NCBI GenBank assembly: GCA_001918935.1 | Contig: MNGW01000103.1 | Coordinates: 1-39,256 of the forward strand | Source of the DNA: Acidobacteriales bacterium 13_1_40CM_3_55_5 | Lineage (GTDB): Bacteria > Acidobacteriota > Terriglobia > Terriglobales > Acidobacteriaceae | Direction: 5' to 3' | DNA length: 39,256 nt | Shown: positions 35,641 to 39,256 of the stretch, piece by piece | Layout of the letters: the number at the start of each line of letters is the position of its first letter | Position numbering within the stretch: position 1 is the stretch's first letter | The notes under the pieces: generated by a model | The model's database searches: none | What the model was told of the DNA's origin: nothing | Seen by the model: only the letters and a program-made list of their open reading frames with translations | Program-made: the position numbers and the translations under genes

Positions 35641-37626
35641 ATGATTTCGCGAGAATTTTCGCGCAAGTTGTTGATAACATTGTTCATTGGTCTATTCTGC
35701 GCCACGATTTCCTGGGCCAGCCAATGGACGATTCTGGGGCCGGATGGTGGAGACGTCCGCAGCCTTAGCTACGATCCGCATAATCCGGATCACATTTTTT
35801 TGGGAACCAGCACGGGAACAATTTTTTCGTCAACCGATGGCGGCCGTAACTGGAGCCGGTTTGCTCACCTGGGCAGCGGCGACGATTATGTTCTCGATCA
35901 CGTCGCAATCGATCCGCAGAATCCCAAGCACATCTTCGTTTCTGCCTGGAGCGTAGAGAATCAGCAGGCGGGCGATCTGTTCCGCTCCCATGATGGTGGC
36001 AAGAATTGGGAAGCGTTATCCGGCATGCGTGGAAAATCTATCCGTGCCCTGGCTATCTCAGCTTCAGATTCGAAGGTACTGGTGGTAGGAGCGCTGGATG
36101 GAATATTTCGAAGCAAGGACAGTGGCAATAGTTGGGAGCGGCTCTCTCCCGCCAACCATGCTGAGATCAAGAACATTGAATCAATCGCGGTCGATCCGAA
36201 GGATCCCGACGTGGTGTACGCAGGTACCTGGCACCTGGCATGGAAGACCGCCGATGCAGGAGCCCATTGGCAACACATTAACAAGGGCATGATCGATGAC
36301 TCGGACGTATTTTCCATCATCGTCGACTCCACTAATCCTTCCGTCGTCTACGCCAGCGCCTGCTCAGGTATTTACAAGAGCGAAAGCGCCGGCGATTTGT
36401 TCCGTAAGCTTCAGGGAATTCCATTTTCCGCACGTCGTACTCGAGTGCTGAAGCAGGATCCAAGCAATTCGCAGGTTGTGTATGCCGGAACCACAGAAGG
36501 GCTGTGGAAGACAATGGACGGTGGCAAGACCTGGAAACAGGTTACCAACTCAGAAATCGTGGTGAACGATGTTCTGGTCGATCCGCGAAATTCACAGCAC
36601 GTTCTGCTGGCAACCGATCGTAGTGGGGTCATGATCAGCGACGATGGAGCAAAAACTTTCATCGCCTCCAATCACGGTTACACGCACCGCTACGTTAGTT
36701 CGATTCTGGCGGATAAAAACGATCAGAACTCAATTCTGGTTGGTGTGGTGAACGACAAGGAGTGGGGCGGAGTATTCTCTTCTCCCGACGCCGGTCAGCA
36801 CTGGACCCAGAAGAGCGCGGGCCTGGGCGGCAAGGACGTGTTCGCACTGGAACAAGCCAGCAACGGCGCAGTAGTGGCCGGCACCAACCGCGGCATATTC
36901 CTCATGGAACGCAGTGCCAACGCGTGGCGACCGATTAATACCATCATCAACGAGAAGACCTCACGTGCGACTAAGAAGGGAAGTAAAAAAGCTGTCGCAA
37001 CGAAGACTGCAGTTCGTTCAGTCCTGGACGCGCGGGTGAGCGAAATTGAAATCACGTCCAAGCGTTGGCTGGCAGCTACTTCCGCTGGGGTATACAGCAG
37101 CTCCAATCAAGGTAAGAGTTGGAGTGGCGGTCCTGTCCTCGGTCAGAAGGAGTTCATCTCTGTGCAGGCCAACGGAGACGTCATCGTGGCTGCCACTCGC
37201 AGCAACGTAGTTGTCTCCAATGATGGCGGAACAACCTGGAAGCAGGGACGCCTGGCTTCCTACGTCAGCAGTATTCGGGGCCTAAGCCTCACGCCTGATG
37301 GTGAGATCCTGGTTGCCGCTCGTGAAGGCGCCTTCCGCAGTTCCGATTCTGGCTCAACCTGGGAGCACATCCTCAACGGTCTGCCAGATAAAAACCTCAG
37401 CTCGATCACTTACGACTCGGGGAGAAAGCGTTTGCTTGCTACCAGCACGGCAACCGGTGTGGTGTTCGAAAGCCGGGACAGTGGTCGCAGTTGGCGCCGA
37501 GGACCCGATTCCGGATACCCGCTGCGTCGTATCAGCGTGGTGCGCGGACGCTTTATGGCAGCGACACCTTTTGATGGTGTGATCGCGCAGCCGGAGAGCG
37601 AAGTCGAGAGCGCTTCCGCGGAATGA
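35641..37626 (+). CDS. Secreted Asp-box (BNR/sortilin-like) beta-propeller protein
   Basis: The start at 35641 (MISREFSRKLLITLFIGLFC, a signal peptide ending near SWA-S) follows a g-rich stretch. The mature chain is a series of Asp-box repeats of S/T-x-D-x-G-x-x-W/F type. I count eleven: STDGGRNW, SHDGGKNW, SKDSGNSW, TADAGAHW, TMDGGKTW, SDDGAKTF, SPDAGQHW, SSNQGKSW, SNDGGTTW, SSDSGSTW and SRDSGRSW. They alternate with VDP-x-NP-x-x-VYAGT strands, as in sortilin-type or photosystem-assembly-like propellers. A basic insert (TSRATKKGSKKAVATKTAVR, about residues 440-459) interrupts the series between repeats seven and eight. The 661 residues could form one ten-blade or two smaller propellers. No catalytic triad is evident, so a binding or scaffold role is likely; ligand unknown. 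Confidence 0.82.
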   Translation: MISREFSRKLLITLFIGLFCATISWASQWTILGPDGGDVRSLSYDPHNPDHIFLGTSTGTIFSSTDGGRNWSRFAHLGSGDDYVLDHVAIDPQNPKHIFVSAWSVENQQAGDLFRSHDGGKNWEALSGMRGKSIRALAISASDSKVLVVGALDGIFRSKDSGNSWERLSPANHAEIKNIESIAVDPKDPDVVYAGTWHLAWKTADAGAHWQHINKGMIDDSDVFSIIVDSTNPSVVYASACSGIYKSESAGDLFRKLQGIPFSARRTRVLKQDPSNSQVVYAGTTEGLWKTMDGGKTWKQVTNSEIVVNDVLVDPRNSQHVLLATDRSGVMISDDGAKTFIASNHGYTHRYVSSILADKNDQNSILVGVVNDKEWGGVFSSPDAGQHWTQKSAGLGGKDVFALEQASNGAVVAGTNRGIFLMERSANAWRPINTIINEKTSRATKKGSKKAVATKTAVRSVLDARVSEIEITSKRWLAATSAGVYSSSNQGKSWSGGPVLGQKEFISVQANGDVIVAATRSNVVVSNDGGTTWKQGRLASYVSSIRGLSLTPDGEILVAAREGAFRSSDSGSTWEHILNGLPDKNLSSITYDSGRKRLLATSTATGVVFESRDSGRSWRRGPDSGYPLRRISVVRGRFMAATPFDGVIAQPESEVESASAE

Positions 37627-37663
37627 TCTAACTAGCTAGTTGCAGGTTCTATAAGAACATGGG

Positions 37664-37696
37664 GGAGCGGCTGAACATGGCCGCTCCTCTTTTTTT
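37664..37696 (+). terminator. Rho-independent terminator after the propeller gene
   Basis: ggagcggc (37664-37671) pairs with gccgctcc (37680-37687) around an eight-base loop, followed by tcttttttt. It lies 38 bases after the stop. A clear terminator. Confidence 0.92.
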
Positions 37697-37801
37697 GAAA
37701 TCTAAGTCTGATTTTGGCTCCGCGTAAGCCAGAATGGCGGACCTGGCCGCACCTGTCTAGCAACTTGTCAGATCTGCTCAGTATCATCGAGGATCTGCTT
37801 C

Positions 37802-38398
37802 ATGAAGTGCAAGCTGACAATTGTCACGGCGCCGGTCTTTGCGATACTTCTATACGTGGGATGCTCCCGGCAGTTATCGGATGAGAACACCAACACCGAT
37901 CAGCTACCTTTTGAATACACCGCCGACAAAACTGGAATTTCTCCCACGGCATCGCTGATTCCGGCCGAACTCCCACCCGGAACCCAGATTACAATCCGCC
38001 TGCAAGCAGCTATCTCTAGCATTGCGTCTCACTCAGGAGATGGCTTCGATGCTGTGTTGGACAAGCCAATTCTTTTTCAGGGCCAAACCATTGCTCCGGC
38101 CGGTTCTGCGGTAAGGGGAAAAGTCCTGGCGGCGAAAGCCTCCGGCCGCAGCCGAGATCCCGGCTTCCTGCGGATTACGCTAACCGAAATCTCTCTCAAA
38201 GGCAGAGTCCTTTCTCTCCAGACCTCCAGTATTTTCGCCAAGGGTATTTCCCGCGAGCGCCGAAAGTTTCGCGGCGGAGCCGATGCGGTGAAAGAGTTGA
38301 CAAAGACTGCAGGGACGACCAGCAACAAAGATGCGGGCTTTTCCACCGAGGAGCGGCTCACCTTCCGCCTGACTCAGCCTTGGCCCGGACAGAGCTGA
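37802..38398 (+). CDS. Lipoprotein of unknown function
   Basis: A 198-residue protein with a lipoprotein signal peptide (MKCKLTIVTAPVFAILLYVG, lipobox Cys21). After a short Asp/Asn-rich spacer comes a beta-rich domain (55-150) with LPPGTQITIRLQAAISS, GDGFDAVLDKPILFQGQTIA and PAGSAVRGKVLAAKASGRSR. It recalls the TrbI-like/'conjugal transfer' beta domain of many acidobacterial envelope proteins. The tail is FSTEERLTFRLTQP. Relatives as I remember them carry a glycine-rich zipper (about 30 residues) between the beta domain and this tail; here only GGADAVKELTKTAGTTSNKD is present. gagga precedes the ATG. The domain naming is tentative. Confidence 0.7.
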   Translation: MKCKLTIVTAPVFAILLYVGCSRQLSDENTNTDQLPFEYTADKTGISPTASLIPAELPPGTQITIRLQAAISSIASHSGDGFDAVLDKPILFQGQTIAPAGSAVRGKVLAAKASGRSRDPGFLRITLTEISLKGRVLSLQTSSIFAKGISRERRKFRGGADAVKELTKTAGTTSNKDAGFSTEERLTFRLTQPWPGQS

Positions 38399-38620
38399 GT
38401 TTCGTCCGACCGGAAATCGGGTCCGAATCGCTGGATTCTGGTGGCCCAACCAATCAAATTCCCTTCAGACCTGAATCCTTATCACAATCTCCTGTGACGC
38501 TTGCCCTTAGCACTCCGCCGCCTAGACTTCCCAAATGGGGAGCAGATCTTGGACAGGATCACAGCTGGCCTATTCCCGATTCAGCATGGAAGCCAGGTGC
38601 TATCAACCAGGGAGCGAATC

Positions 38621-39256
38621 ATGAGCGCGGCCCCGCAGCCGCAGGCGAAGATTGATCGCGTGCTCAATATTGGTCTGAGCGAGCAAAGTCTCATGGAATC
38701 GGCACGGATGGAGGCCTTTGGACGCCTGGCGTGTGGAGTAGCACACGACTTCAACAACCTGCTCACCGGGATCATGCTCTACTGCGATTTGCTGATTGCA
38801 GGGCTGGAGAATAACAGTCCATTGCGCTGTCACGTAGAGCAAATTCGCGGCGCAGGATTAGATGGCGTAGCGCTAATTCAGCGGTTACTCACGGTAGCGG
38901 GACCTCAATTGGTCGCAGCTCGCCTGCTGTCAGGGAACGAGATCATTACCGGCAGCAAGAATTTTATGGCGCGACTGCTGGGCGAACAAATTGAGCTAGT
39001 CACGGCGCTCCCCGATGATCTGGGCTACGTGAGAATGGATCCCACGCAAGTTCGCCGGATTCTCTTCAACCTCGTATTAAATGCCAGAGACGCTATGCCA
39101 CAAGGAGGCCGAGTAACTCTGGAGACCAGGAACTCCACCAATTGGCTTCTCAATTCGGAAGATCAAAGACCTCATCCCTCTGCGTGCATCGAGTTCACAG
39201 TAACCGACACCGGGCATGGCATGGATGCTGAAACACGATCGCATCTATTCGAACCG
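38621..39256 (+). CDS. Histidine kinase, 3' end outside window
   Basis: The start at 38621 has agggag six bases upstream. The 212 visible residues have a short N-terminus, no membrane segment and no PAS domain. They continue directly with the dimerisation/phosphorylation domain (EAFGRLACGVAHDFNNLLTG, phospho-His about 46) and the ATPase domain (RMDPTQVRRILFNLVLNARD, then AMPQGGRVTLETRN, VTDTGHGMDAETRSHLFEP). The HDFNN form of the H box is typical of soluble hybrid kinases in which a receiver domain follows, but the window ends before that point. The 222 bases between it and the lipoprotein gene hold no recognisable gene or promoter. The signal sensed is unknown. Confidence 0.88.
   Translation, partial: MSAAPQPQAKIDRVLNIGLSEQSLMESARMEAFGRLACGVAHDFNNLLTGIMLYCDLLIAGLENNSPLRCHVEQIRGAGLDGVALIQRLLTVAGPQLVAARLLSGNEIITGSKNFMARLLGEQIELVTALPDDLGYVRMDPTQVRRILFNLVLNARDAMPQGGRVTLETRNSTNWLLNSEDQRPHPSACIEFTVTDTGHGMDAETRSHLFEP

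Noticed and set aside
37700-37801. Sigma-54 (-24/-12) promoter before the lipoprotein gene
   Set aside because: GG and GC pairs occur, but their spacing is 11 or 13 bases instead of 10; not convincing.

Overview
The window looks like chromosomal backbone of an acidobacterium (Acidobacteriota, perhaps the Terriglobales/Koribacter side). This is inferred from gene content and style: a fused E1 alpha-beta 2-oxo-acid dehydrogenase, a helix-turn-helix gene remnant directly before pilMNOPQ, moderately high G+C, and intergenic blocks built from short 'cagcattcagca'-type words. I see no phage, transposase, plasmid or CRISPR features.

Layout. (1) 1-4.3 kb: the 3' part of an F1 ATP synthase operon, atpA (cut by the window edge)-atpG-atpD-atpC; the first two gaps hold related hairpin-forming repeats. 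(2) 4.3-5.7 kb, minus strand: a broken transglutaminase-like gene and a HAD phosphatase of the phosphoglycolate phosphatase type. (3) 5.9-8.1 kb: a fused E1 alpha-beta dehydrogenase, then a convergent DoxX-like membrane gene. (4) 8.5-14.5 kb: a long leader, a decayed HTH gene and the type IV pilus assembly operon pilM-N-O-P-Q, with pilO frameshifted. (5) 14.6-18.4 kb: Xaa-Pro peptidase, accB, accC and thiE. (6) 18.5-24.5 kb: two APC-family permeases, the NAD(P)HX repair enzyme, a PilZ-like protein and tsaE. (7) 24.6-28.1 kb, minus strand: fabI, an MFS transporter and a membrane glycosyltransferase. (8) 28.2-30 kb: a secreted TPR protein and, convergent to it, a Pro/Gln-rich secreted protein. 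(9) 30.2-33.8 kb, minus strand: an NtrC-type two-component pair (sigma-54 activator, then sensor kinase), possibly led by a small unknown gene. (10) 33.9-39.3 kb: an outer-membrane OmpA/Ig-like protein, an Asp-box beta-propeller protein, a lipoprotein and the start of another histidine kinase.

The genes are mostly housekeeping (energy, fatty-acid initiation and elongation, thiamine, tRNA modification, metabolite repair) together with cell-surface functions (type IV pili, outer-membrane and secreted proteins) and signalling.

The most unusual signal is recurrent small internal loss. Three loci (the transglutaminase-like gene, the HTH gene upstream of pilM, and pilO) read as two family-like segments in different frames joined across a missing conserved block of roughly 40-65 bases. 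The MFS transporter seems to lack a similar block in frame. Either this genome is accumulating short deletions or the assembly dropped short segments; raw reads would decide. A second theme is the set of word-repeat hairpins in intergenic gaps, including inside the atp operon.
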